DNA of 64,000 nt, taken from contig CAZFST010000001.1 in NCBI GenBank assembly GCA_964522015.1, positions 124,001-188,000 of the forward strand, written 5' to 3'. Source of the stretch: QQWI01 sp964522015 (lineage in GTDB: Bacteria; Bacillota; Clostridia; Peptostreptococcales; Acidaminobacteraceae). Within the stretch, counting starts at the first letter, position 1. Each line of letters opens with the position of its first letter. A program made the translations under genes and the position numbers. The notes beneath the pieces are model-generated. The model saw nothing but the letters and a program-made list of their open reading frames with translations. It ran no database searches and was not told the origin of the DNA. Below, piece by piece: positions 1 through 7,518 of this stretch.

Positions 1-1316
1 GCTTAAAATCTGAATCAGAAGCCAAAGATAAAATAGCCTATTATGATCGACTGACCGGGTTGCCTAACTGGAACCGATTTGAGTTAGATTTGGAAAGCTT
101 ATTTGGTCAAGAGCTGAAAGCCGGCGTCTTTTGTCTTTTGAATTTTCGTGACTTAAAACAAATGAATTCCCTGTTTGGCGTCACAGCCACAGATAATGCC
201 ATAAAAAGTTTTTCTGCAGTACTGACAGCTTTAAAACAACCTGATATTCACTTCTGTAGAACCACTGGCAACGAATTTGCTATTTGGTTCGCTGATCAAA
301 ACCACGGAAGTGCGGTTCAATGGATTGATTCTGTAAAGACAGCACTTGCCATGAGGGAGACAGCAGCCATCAGACCTAGTGAAGGCGTTTTTTATTTGGC
401 CTTCAGTGAATTTGTGACTGAAAATTCGTCATTACACGATTTGATGCAGCGTGCAAACATTACCATGCTTTTTGCCAAGCAAACCCCGGAGGCTTCTTTT
501 TTAATCTACGATCAGTCTTTAGAAAGCCGCTTCCAACAAGGTCAAAAATTGTTAGGACGCGTTTCTATTGCTGTATCTGAACAAGCATTTACCCCTGTGT
601 ATCAATCGAAGGTGGACGCCCGTACTGGTACCATAACCGGCGTAGAAGCACTGGCTCGTTGGAAAGACACAGAACTTGGCGTTGTTTCCCCGGTATCGTT
701 TATTCCTGCCATAGATCGTGTCAGGCTGACCGTGCCTTTTTGCTGGATGATGATGAAATTGGTTATGGCTGATTTTATTAAAATACAAGCCTTGCATGGG
801 GAGGACGTCAGCATATCTATAAATATTTCGCCCTTGATGCTTGTGGAAGATCATTTTGCACAAAAGTGTCTTGAGCTTGCTTCTCTCTATAATGTGCCCC
901 CGACTAAGGTTATTCTCGAGATCACTGAGGATTCCATGATTGCTGGTATAGAACATATCGGTGATGTGATGGGTCAATTAACATCAATGGGATTTCATTT
1001 ATCCCTTGACGATTTTGGAACGGGTTATTCTTCACTGAATCATTTGTCGATTTTACCCCTCAGTGAAGTTAAAATTGACAAAGCGTTTATTGACCGAATT
1101 TTACACGACACCAAAGCCCTGGCCATTGTTCAGTCCTTGATACAACTGGCACCATCCTTTGGATTTGATGTCATTGCAGAGGGTGTAGAAACGAAAGAGC
1201 AGGTTGATGCCCTATTATCGATAGGGTGTCATTACATCCAGGGTTATTATTTTTCTAAACCTCAGGCCCTTGAACCCGAAAATGTGAATAAGACTGAATA
1301 TGAAAAACCACAATAG
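1..1316 (+). CDS. GGDEF/EAL domain protein, C-terminal part (c-di-GMP phosphodiesterase)
   Basis: The reading frame is open to the left edge (first complete codon at base 3), so the N-terminus is missing. It begins with YYDRLTGLPNW, the usual start of a GGDEF domain. The GGDEF signature itself is degenerate (TTGNEF, about 261-278), so cyclase activity is unlikely. The following EAL domain keeps what an active phosphodiesterase needs: VEALARW, an Asn in NISPLML, EITEDS, the loop-6 motif DDFGTGYSS, the Lys in VKIDKAF and the Glu in EGVET. The likely reaction is hydrolysis of cyclic di-GMP to pGpG, with the GGDEF-like part possibly sensing GTP (family knowledge). The stop lies just before the ribosome-binding site of the next gene, so the two are probably cotranscribed. 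Any sensory domain lies outside the window. Confidence 0.9.
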   Translation, partial: LKSESEAKDKIAYYDRLTGLPNWNRFELDLESLFGQELKAGVFCLLNFRDLKQMNSLFGVTATDNAIKSFSAVLTALKQPDIHFCRTTGNEFAIWFADQNHGSAVQWIDSVKTALAMRETAAIRPSEGVFYLAFSEFVTENSSLHDLMQRANITMLFAKQTPEASFLIYDQSLESRFQQGQKLLGRVSIAVSEQAFTPVYQSKVDARTGTITGVEALARWKDTELGVVSPVSFIPAIDRVRLTVPFCWMMMKLVMADFIKIQALHGEDVSISINISPLMLVEDHFAQKCLELASLYNVPPTKVILEITEDSMIAGIEHIGDVMGQLTSMGFHLSLDDFGTGYSSLNHLSILPLSEVKIDKAFIDRILHDTKALAIVQSLIQLAPSFGFDVIAEGVETKEQVDALLSIGCHYIQGYYFSKPQALEPENVNKTEYEKPQ

Positions 1317-1325
1317 GAGGCACAT

Positions 1326-2225
1326 TTGTTTCAGAAAATTGTCGGCGTAGACCAAACTGGTTTAACGCAAAATACCCGTGAGGAACTTGAAAAATTAACA
1401 ACTGAGCTGGTTTTATTTGACCAGGATCCAACTTCTGAAGAGGAAGTGATCCAACGAGCTAAGGGAGCCCAGGTGTTACTGGTTTCATGGCGAACGCCTA
1501 TCACTGAAAAGGTCATTGCTTCTTTGCCAGAGCTACGCTACATAGGCATGTGTTGCAGTCTTATCGATGAGAACAGCGCCAATGTTGACGTAGCATTTGC
1601 ACGTTCTCAGGGCATTGAGGTACGGGGTGTTCGGGATTATGGGGATGAAGGCTTAGTAGAATTTATTTTTAGTGAATTGATTCGTTTAATGCATGGCTTT
1701 GGTGAGCATCAGTGGGCAGATGCTCAGCATGAACTATCGGATAAGACTCTTGGCATCATTGGCTTTGGTGTCACTGGGCAAATGCTTGCTCATCGGGGAG
1801 CGGCCTTTGGTATGAAAATTTTGTATTACAGCCGTACCCGCAAACCAGAACTCGAAACTGAGCAGGTGCAATATGCACCACTGGATAAGCTCTTAGCTGA
1901 GTCTGATGTGATTTCTACCCACGTGCCTAAAAATTCCATTGTGATAACGTCTGAGGATTTTTCAAAAACCAAAGAAAAGGCCGTTCTTGTGAACACGTCA
2001 CTTGAACCGACCTTTGATTTGGATGGATTTGAACCGTGGATTGGTCAAAAGGGGCACTACGCAATCTTTGACCGAGGTGGATTGGGAAGAGAGATGGGGC
2101 GTTTGACCGCTTATCCTCGGGTTTTGTTCACCCCAAAAGTCACGGGATTTACCCACCAAGCCACCTATAGACTCTCTGAAAAAGTGCTGAAAAACCTTTT
2201 GGATTGGCAATCCCTTAAGGATTAG
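1326..2225 (+). CDS. D-isomer-specific 2-hydroxyacid dehydrogenase-like protein
   Basis: A 299-residue protein starting at TTG, 6 bases after an AGGAGG site. It has the two-part fold of NAD-dependent D-2-hydroxyacid dehydrogenases. The Rossmann glycine motif is GFGVTG in the middle, followed by an Arg-containing YSRTRK that would suit NADP or NAD. The catalytic residues are odd. The family Arg in the NTARG-type motif is replaced (NTSLEPTFD). The catalytic His region reads TPKVTGFTHQ, with Lys where the family has His. It could therefore be a binding protein, or act on an unusual substrate. Its 3' end overlaps the convergent NUDIX gene by 11 bases. The family call is firm; the substrate is unknown. 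Confidence 0.75.
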   Translation: MFQKIVGVDQTGLTQNTREELEKLTTELVLFDQDPTSEEEVIQRAKGAQVLLVSWRTPITEKVIASLPELRYIGMCCSLIDENSANVDVAFARSQGIEVRGVRDYGDEGLVEFIFSELIRLMHGFGEHQWADAQHELSDKTLGIIGFGVTGQMLAHRGAAFGMKILYYSRTRKPELETEQVQYAPLDKLLAESDVISTHVPKNSIVITSEDFSKTKEKAVLVNTSLEPTFDLDGFEPWIGQKGHYAIFDRGGLGREMGRLTAYPRVLFTPKVTGFTHQATYRLSEKVLKNLLDWQSLKD

Positions 2226-2862
2226 CGGGATTTAAAAATGGATTTAAACCAAATAGATTTTCTAAAACAAGTGCCGTTCGAACCGGCACTTCTTCATGTT
2301 TCAGAAGGTAAATGGCTGCCTCTTTATCGATAAGAACCACATCTGCATCTTCATTGTCCGATTGATACTCTTTAGAGGGTTCCCCGGAAAAATAGCCATA
2401 TACCAGATTTATTTTCTCGTTGATAATCCCAATTGAGGCATATCGCTCTACTGCCGTATAAATGGGTTCAAAGGTCATACCGGTTTCTTCTTTGAACTCC
2501 CTAATTGCAGCGTCCTCAATGGTTTCTCCTGGATCTATTAGGCCGGCGGGTAAAGCGAATACATATTTACCAGCTGTGACTCGGAACTCTCTTATGAGGA
2601 CAATCTTTTTTTTATCCTTAGTGGTCGCAATCATCATGGCCCCATCTGTAAAACTGGCACCTTGAAAAATTTCTTGGTTGAGTCGCTGGTGACCTTGCCT
2701 AGAAACTAACTCCCATTCTCGCACTTGACCGGATTTTGTTGTATAGTGAATGGTGAAGCTATGGAGATAGGTCAGTTTATCTCTAGGGGCTACGCTCATC
2801 ACACGAATGGGACTGACGGGATTTAATTGTGCTAATTGAACCGGTTGACTAATTGGATTCAT
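2215..2862 (-). CDS. NUDIX hydrolase, ADP-ribose pyrophosphatase-like
   Basis: A 215-residue NUDIX protein. The NUDIX box is complete: G-x5-E in GLIDPGE, then REFKEETGM, which supplies the metal-binding Glu residues. The preceding strand (VLIREFRVTAGKYVFALPAG) resembles ADP-sugar pyrophosphatases, so cleavage of ADP-ribose or a related nucleoside diphosphate compound is likely. The start is placed at the ATG at 2862 because GAAAGAGG lies 5-6 bases upstream. A longer frame to 2940 has no good site and would overlap the divergent gene. It is transcribed alone, opposite to its neighbours, and shares a 55-base divergent start region with the VanY-like gene. Confidence 0.88.
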   Translation of the reverse strand: MNPISQPVQLAQLNPVSPIRVMSVAPRDKLTYLHSFTIHYTTKSGQVREWELVSRQGHQRLNQEIFQGASFTDGAMMIATTKDKKKIVLIREFRVTAGKYVFALPAGLIDPGETIEDAAIREFKEETGMTFEPIYTAVERYASIGIINEKINLVYGYFSGEPSKEYQSDNEDADVVLIDKEAAIYLLKHEEVPVRTALVLENLFGLNPFLNPANP

Positions 2863-2917
2863 AAAGACCTCTTTCCGTGATTGAGTTTCAGAAAAAACAA
2901 ACCAAAGGAGACACATC

Positions 2918-3661
2918 ATGTCAACTTTTTTTATGTTCATTTTAACATGGACCTTGACGCAAGCGCCACTATTAAATCTAAATCAGGATCTTATACCTGC
3001 ACCTATAACAACTGCAGCACTTACAACACCGGTTGAGCCGATAACAAGGGTTGCACCCACAACAACAGTTTCACCTAGTGTAACGACAGAGGGTGTTGAT
3101 GACTATCTTTTTATGTTGGCTAACAAGAAAAATCCCCTGCCAAGTGATTTTAAGCCGGAAGATTTAATCAAAGCCACCGTGCGTCAAAAGTATGGTAATA
3201 CTCAGTTGCCAAAAGTTACAGACGACGCCCTTAAACTGATGTTTGACGGGGCACAAAAGGCAGGCTTTAAGTTGTATCTATCATCTGGCTTTCGTGATTA
3301 CGGCTTTCAGAAGCAATTATTTAATAATGCCGTTGCTAAAAATGGTGCAAAGGAAGCCAATCGATGGGTTGCTAAGCCTGGCGAAAGTGAGCATCAGACC
3401 GGTCTTGCCGTTGATATCACTGCAAAATCGGTTAATTTAGAACTCACTGTAGAATTTGAAAAAACAGAGGAATTTCAGTGGCTCATCAAAAATTGTGCAA
3501 GTTATGGTTTTATCCTTCGCTATCCTGTCGGTCAAGAGGATGTGACTGGATACAGTTATGAACCATGGCATTATCGGTATATTGGGGACATTGAAATTGC
3601 TCAAAAAATCATGGCTGAAAATTTGACCTTTGAAGCCTATCTTGGTAAAATAGAGGAATGA
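2918..3661 (+). CDS. D-alanyl-D-alanine carboxypeptidase, VanY family (M15B)
   Basis: A 247-residue secreted or membrane-tethered metallopeptidase. A hydrophobic N-terminus (about residues 3-20) is followed by a Thr/Pro/Val-rich linker to about residue 60, then the M15B domain. The zinc site is visible: SSGFRDY, then SEHQTGLAVDI (SxHxxGxAxD) and EPWHYRYI (ExxWH). The family removes the terminal D-Ala from peptidoglycan stem peptides outside the membrane. The start ATG follows AAAGGAG. It is the first gene of a plus-strand run with an ATP-grasp ligase, a Mur ligase and an amino-acid racemase, which suggests a shared cell-wall peptide theme. Confidence 0.9.
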   Translation: MSTFFMFILTWTLTQAPLLNLNQDLIPAPITTAALTTPVEPITRVAPTTTVSPSVTTEGVDDYLFMLANKKNPLPSDFKPEDLIKATVRQKYGNTQLPKVTDDALKLMFDGAQKAGFKLYLSSGFRDYGFQKQLFNNAVAKNGAKEANRWVAKPGESEHQTGLAVDITAKSVNLELTVEFEKTEEFQWLIKNCASYGFILRYPVGQEDVTGYSYEPWHYRYIGDIEIAQKIMAENLTFEAYLGKIEE

Positions 3662-3708
3662 GTAAGTAAGCATTCGTAAAGATGCTTCGAAGTTTTTTAG
3701 GAGGATTT

Positions 3709-4890
3709 ATGTCGCATAAAGCAGTTATTTTAGGGGCGAATTATTATATTGGCTTAAGTGCCATTAGATGTCTTGGTGAAAAAAGGATTCATGTCACCGC
3801 TGTAGACTATCAAAAAGAAGGGGCCTATGGCCTTTTGTCAAAATACTTAAGCGAAGTCTTGATTTTGCCAAACTACCGTGAAGAAGAAGAAGCGTTTATA
3901 AATGGTCTCATTAACTATGCCAAAGCTCAGGCTGAAAAGCCTGTATTAATGCCTTGTGCAGATCCTTATGTTGAAGTGATGGACAAACATCGCAATCGCT
4001 TAATGGCCTATTATTTGATTCCAAGTATGACAGAAGGCCTACAAACATCTTTACTTGAAAAGGATGCTTTAGCTGGTTTTTGCCATACCCATGGGGTGAA
4101 AATCCCTGAAACTTTGTCCATGGACAGCCCTAACTTATTAGAGCAGGTGGATGACATAATCGGTTATCCCTGTTTGATCAAACCCGTTAATTCCCACACA
4201 TTTGTGGCGGTTTTTAGACGCAAAATGTTTAGAGCCGAAAATCGCGCTGAACTCATTGCGGCGATTGAGAAGGCTAAAGCTGCAGATCTTGAAATGATTA
4301 TCCAGCGCATCATCCCTGGTTTTGACGACCACATGTATACTTACGATGCTCATCTCAATGAACAGAGCAAAGTAACTCACTGGTTAACGTGCCAAAAATA
4401 CAGACAATACCCAATTAATTTTGGTGCTTCTGTCTATACTGGCCAAAAGTACGTACCAGAACTCCACGAAATCGGTGCACCATTTTTAGAAGCTGTGGGC
4501 TATAAAGGGTTTGCAGAAATTGAATTTAAAAAAGATGCTAAAACAGGGGAGTTTTATCTTATCGAGATTAATACCCGCTATTCTAATTTGAATGTGTTGG
4601 TAAAAAAGGCGGGACTAAATATGCCTTATATTACCTATTGCGAATTGACTGGTCAACCACAACCGGAAAAAGCCATTACAAAAAATACGGGACTTGTTTT
4701 TTGGTATGCATACGAAGACTTCTTTGCAATCAAAGCCTATGTTCGAGAAAAACAGCTAAGCCTGGGCTCTATTATCCTATCGCTGTTTCAGCCAAAGGCC
4801 CATGCGATTTGGGATATCACAGATTTAAAACCCTACTGGGGCTTTTTAAAAATGGTGTTGGCAAAAGCAAAAAAACGTCTATCTGCTTAA
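3709..4890 (+). CDS. ATP-grasp domain ligase (CarB / D-aspartate ligase-like)
   Basis: A 393-residue protein. The N-terminal part (AVILGANYYIGLSAIRCLG) is a Rossmann-like preATP-grasp domain. The ATP-grasp core follows, with CLIKPVNSH, RAELIAAI, MIIQRIIPG and the metal/ATP segment FAEIEFKKD...FYLIEINTRYSN, in which E and N of EINTR are the expected Mg ligands. Such enzymes activate a carboxylate as an acyl phosphate and join it to an amine. This subfamily resembles D-aspartate ligases and CarB-like carboxylate-amine ligases, but the substrate cannot be read from sequence. The start at 3709 is chosen because AGGAGG lies 5 bases upstream; an earlier in-frame ATG (3682) lacks a site. It precedes a Mur ligase and a racemase. 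Confidence 0.82.
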   Translation: MSHKAVILGANYYIGLSAIRCLGEKRIHVTAVDYQKEGAYGLLSKYLSEVLILPNYREEEEAFINGLINYAKAQAEKPVLMPCADPYVEVMDKHRNRLMAYYLIPSMTEGLQTSLLEKDALAGFCHTHGVKIPETLSMDSPNLLEQVDDIIGYPCLIKPVNSHTFVAVFRRKMFRAENRAELIAAIEKAKAADLEMIIQRIIPGFDDHMYTYDAHLNEQSKVTHWLTCQKYRQYPINFGASVYTGQKYVPELHEIGAPFLEAVGYKGFAEIEFKKDAKTGEFYLIEINTRYSNLNVLVKKAGLNMPYITYCELTGQPQPEKAITKNTGLVFWYAYEDFFAIKAYVREKQLSLGSIILSLFQPKAHAIWDITDLKPYWGFLKMVLAKAKKRLSA

Positions 4891-4907
4891 ATTGCACAAT
4901 CCTATCC

Positions 4908-5031
4908 TTGGTTTAGGTGTCAAAAGCCTGTTTCGCATTAACTGTCTACCATATGCTGTACCGCTTACTTTTCGTAAGCGCATCATATGCTAGACAGTTG
5001 CTCAACATTTGACTTTTGACACCTAAACCAA
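4908..5031. repeat. Nested three-tier inverted repeat between ATP-grasp and Mur ligase genes
   Basis: Three inverted repeats sit inside one another. The outer 19-base arms (4908-4926 and 5013-5031) are perfect complements, core GGTTTAGGTGTCAAAAG. The middle 16-base arms (4940-4955 and 4984-4999) have one mismatch. The inner 7-base arms (4962-4968 and 4974-4980, CGCTTAC/GTAAGCG) have a 5-base loop. The whole could form a long cruciform or RNA hairpin. There is no T-run directly after it, so it is not a standard terminator. It could be a small miniature element or an RNA structure controlling the Mur ligase gene that starts 49 bases later. Confidence 0.8.
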
Positions 5032-5079
5032 CCGTACTTTTGACAATTAAGCCAACCATAACTTCAAAAGGAGACGATG

Positions 5080-6615
5080 ATGAAGCTAACAGATTTATTA
5101 GCCGCCATTAATGTATCGCAAACCAAAGGTGAGCTCCCGGAGTCCATCAATCAAATCAGTTATCATACAGCTAAGGTTCAACCAGGTGATCTTTTCTTCT
5201 GCGTCCCCGGGTATAAAGTGGACGGACACCAATATTTAGAACAAGCCAGAGAAAAAGGGGCAACAGTTGCTGTGGTTCAAACTTTTCAGCCTGTAGATAT
5301 TCCACAAATCCTTGTTGAAGATTCCCGCCTAGCCATGGCTCTGATGGCGGATTGCTATTATGATCACCCAAGCCAAAAGTTACATGTGGTTGGTGTCACG
5401 GCTACCAATGGCAAAACCAGTACCAGCTTTATGATCGATCAAATTTTCAAAGCGCGGGGTCTTAAAACCGGGATTATTGGCACAGTCATGACCAGTTATG
5501 GGGATGTGATGTTGCCATCTGTTCTCACCACCCCAGAGTCTGCGGATCTTCATGGCTATTTTGCCGATATGGGCAATCAAGAGGTGACTCACGCCACAAT
5601 GGAGGTTTCATCTTCAGGACTGGAACTTAACCGGGTTGGGGGAGTTGACTTTGATGTGGTCACTTTTAATAATATCAGTGCTGAACACATTGATCAGCAC
5701 GGCACTTTTGAAGCCTATGTGGCCCACAAAAGCAAACTCATCATCAGTGCTAAGCCCAGTGCATGGGCAATCCTTAATTTAGACGATCCTTATTCTAAGG
5801 ACCTTCAAACAAAGACAAGTGCCCATGTTTTCACTTATGGTGTAAAAGACGGCACCGGAGATCTCTCTGTTTTAGAAATCGATTTAAGTTTAGGTAGAGC
5901 TCGGATGACGGTTCAACTGAATCGTACCCTTGACACAAAATTTGGACAGGTTCCCCCATGTATCTTTGAAGTAACATTAAGCGTTGCAGGCTACCATTCT
6001 GCAATCAATGCCTTAGCTGCAATTGGCGTAGCACTGGTTTCTGGTAGCACAATCAGTGAGATTCAAAAGGGTCTCAAAGACTATCAAGGTGTGGAACGAC
6101 GGTTTGAGATTCTTTATGAAGGGGACTTTATGGTGATTGATGATCATTTTGCCAATGGCGGCAACATCGATGTCACTCTTGAAACCATGTCTATGATGGC
6201 TTACAAAAATCTGACCTTAGTGTATGCCATCCGTGGTAGCCGAGGGGTTACAACCAACCGTGAAAATGCGCAGACCATTGCAAAATGGGCTAAAATATTA
6301 AAACTGGATACTGTGATTGCCTCAAAAAGCCAATCCCATGTTATTTGGAAAGATGAAGTAACCACAGAAGAGTTGGCTGTTTTTATGGATGAAATGAAGC
6401 GTGCAAATATTTCAGTCAAACTTTACGATGAATTGCCAGATGCCATTTCTGAAGGGTTGAATCGCGTTAGTAGTGGAGATGTGTTGCTACTGGCTGGTTG
6501 TCAGGGAATGGATTTTGGCGGTAAAATAGCGTTAGAAATGATTGTAGAACGGAACCCTGATTTGAATCCGATGGATGTGGTGTCGGTACTTAAAAATAGG
6601 GTTTGTGGCGTCTAG
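5080..6615 (+). CDS. Mur ligase family protein, MurE-like amino-acid ligase
   Basis: About 511 residues, the size and three-domain order of MurE. Visible motifs: ATNGKTSTS (ATP P-loop), TTPESADLHG, MEVSSSGLEL, NNISAEHIDQHG and AYVAHKSKL, whose Lys matches the carbamylated Lys of Mur ligases. The MurE signatures for the incoming amino acid are missing: there is no DNPR motif (IASKSQSH occurs in that area), and the GKGHE-type end is AGCQGMDFG. It is therefore probably a paralogue that joins a different amino acid to a UDP-muramyl-like or other carboxylate, not the housekeeping MurE. The ATG at 5080 is preferred over 5077 because it lies 6 bases from AAAGGAG. It precedes an Asp/Glu racemase by 31 bases. 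Confidence 0.85.
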   Translation: MKLTDLLAAINVSQTKGELPESINQISYHTAKVQPGDLFFCVPGYKVDGHQYLEQAREKGATVAVVQTFQPVDIPQILVEDSRLAMALMADCYYDHPSQKLHVVGVTATNGKTSTSFMIDQIFKARGLKTGIIGTVMTSYGDVMLPSVLTTPESADLHGYFADMGNQEVTHATMEVSSSGLELNRVGGVDFDVVTFNNISAEHIDQHGTFEAYVAHKSKLIISAKPSAWAILNLDDPYSKDLQTKTSAHVFTYGVKDGTGDLSVLEIDLSLGRARMTVQLNRTLDTKFGQVPPCIFEVTLSVAGYHSAINALAAIGVALVSGSTISEIQKGLKDYQGVERRFEILYEGDFMVIDDHFANGGNIDVTLETMSMMAYKNLTLVYAIRGSRGVTTNRENAQTIAKWAKILKLDTVIASKSQSHVIWKDEVTTEELAVFMDEMKRANISVKLYDELPDAISEGLNRVSSGDVLLLAGCQGMDFGGKIALEMIVERNPDLNPMDVVSVLKNRVCGV

Positions 6616-6646
6616 TGGGGCTGTGGTATTTAATAAGAGGCTATAA

Positions 6647-7339
6647 ATGAAAAACAAGAAAATTGGTATAATCGGTGGTATGGGGCCTGAGGCCACTGCC
6701 CAGTTCTATTTAAAATTAATCGCAAAGACCCCTGTTAAGGTAGATCAAGATCATTTTAGGGTGATAATTGATTCGAATCCACAGATTCCTGACCGTACGG
6801 CTGCTATTTTAGGGATTGGAGAAAGTCCAGTGCCGATGATTGTGGAAACTGGAAAGACATTGGAGCAAGCCGGTGTGACCATTGGCTGCATTCCATGTAT
6901 TACCTCTCACTACTTTTATGATGCTGTGCAGTCTCAGCTTAATTTTCCAATTATCCATGCGATTAAGGCCTTAAACACTTATATCCATGATAATTATCCT
7001 GATGTGAAGACCATTGGGGTGCTTTCTACAACGGGTACCATGAATACCCGTCTTTATGATCTCAATATTGAAGATTTGGAAATTTTGTATCCCGATGAAC
7101 GGGTACAAGAAGAGAAGGTCATGCGTGCGATTTATGGCCCAGAAGGCATAAAATGCGGCAATCATGGGGCGTTACCCCTGAGTTTATTGCGTTCAGCGGC
7201 CAATCAATTAGTGGCAAAGGGTGCAGAATTGATTATTGCAGGATGCACAGAAATACCACTAGTACTCTATCCCGAGCACCTAGATGTGCCTTTAATTGAT
7301 CCAATGGATGTGGTGATAGAAGCACTTTTAAAAGCTTAG
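6647..7339 (+). CDS. Aspartate/glutamate racemase family protein
   Basis: A 230-residue PLP-independent racemase of the aspartate racemase/YgeA type. The N-terminus carries IGIIGGMGPEAT, typical of the family. Both catalytic cysteines are visible: CIPCITSHYF (the family PCNTAHYF, with Asn replaced by Ile) and AGCTEIPLVL near the C-terminus. It would interconvert L and D forms of Asp, Glu or a related amino acid in the cytoplasm. It lies 31 bases after the MurE-like gene and probably belongs to the same transcript. A supply of a D-amino acid to the neighbouring ligases is an attractive inference. Substrate not determined. Confidence 0.88.
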   Translation: MKNKKIGIIGGMGPEATAQFYLKLIAKTPVKVDQDHFRVIIDSNPQIPDRTAAILGIGESPVPMIVETGKTLEQAGVTIGCIPCITSHYFYDAVQSQLNFPIIHAIKALNTYIHDNYPDVKTIGVLSTTGTMNTRLYDLNIEDLEILYPDERVQEEKVMRAIYGPEGIKCGNHGALPLSLLRSAANQLVAKGAELIIAGCTEIPLVLYPEHLDVPLIDPMDVVIEALLKA

Positions 7340-7354
7340 AATGCAATCGGTAAT

Positions 7355-7402
7355 CACTAAAGCGCAGTGGATGGTAATCAGTCATGTCACTGCGTTTTAG
7401 TG
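7355..7402. repeat. Inverted repeat after racemase gene
   Basis: The arms CACTAAAGCGCAGTG (7355-7369) and CACTGCGTTTTAGTG (7388-7402) are complementary with one mismatch, around an 18-base loop. It lies 15 bases after the racemase stop and could act as a terminator-like hairpin, but no T-run follows. Its right arm merges into the tandem repeat at 7391. Confidence 0.65.
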
Positions 7403-7474
7403 CTTATCACCTGTTTTGCCCACTAAAACTATTGCGTTTTAGTGCTTATCACCTGTTTTACCCACTAAAACTAT
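7391..7474. repeat. 42-base tandem direct repeat, two copies
   Basis: Two adjacent 42-base units (7391-7432 and 7433-7474) differ at one position; a decayed start of a third follows. Each unit holds an internal 9-base inverted repeat, GTTTTAGTG and CACTAAAAC. They sit in the leader of the M28 peptidase gene, 45 bases before its start. They could be operators, RNA hairpins or simple slippage products. Confidence 0.8.
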
Positions 7475-7518
7475 TACGCTTTAAAATGACAGGGGACAAT
7501 CAGATAAGGAGAGGGGAC

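Noticed and set aside
552..977. 141-codon antisense frame inside the EAL gene
   Set aside because: It mirrors the EAL coding sequence, has no start signals and resembles no family.
7384..7518. N-terminal extension of the M28 peptidase
   Set aside because: It is encoded by the tandem repeat, has no ribosome-binding site and would place the lipoprotein signal peptide inside the protein.
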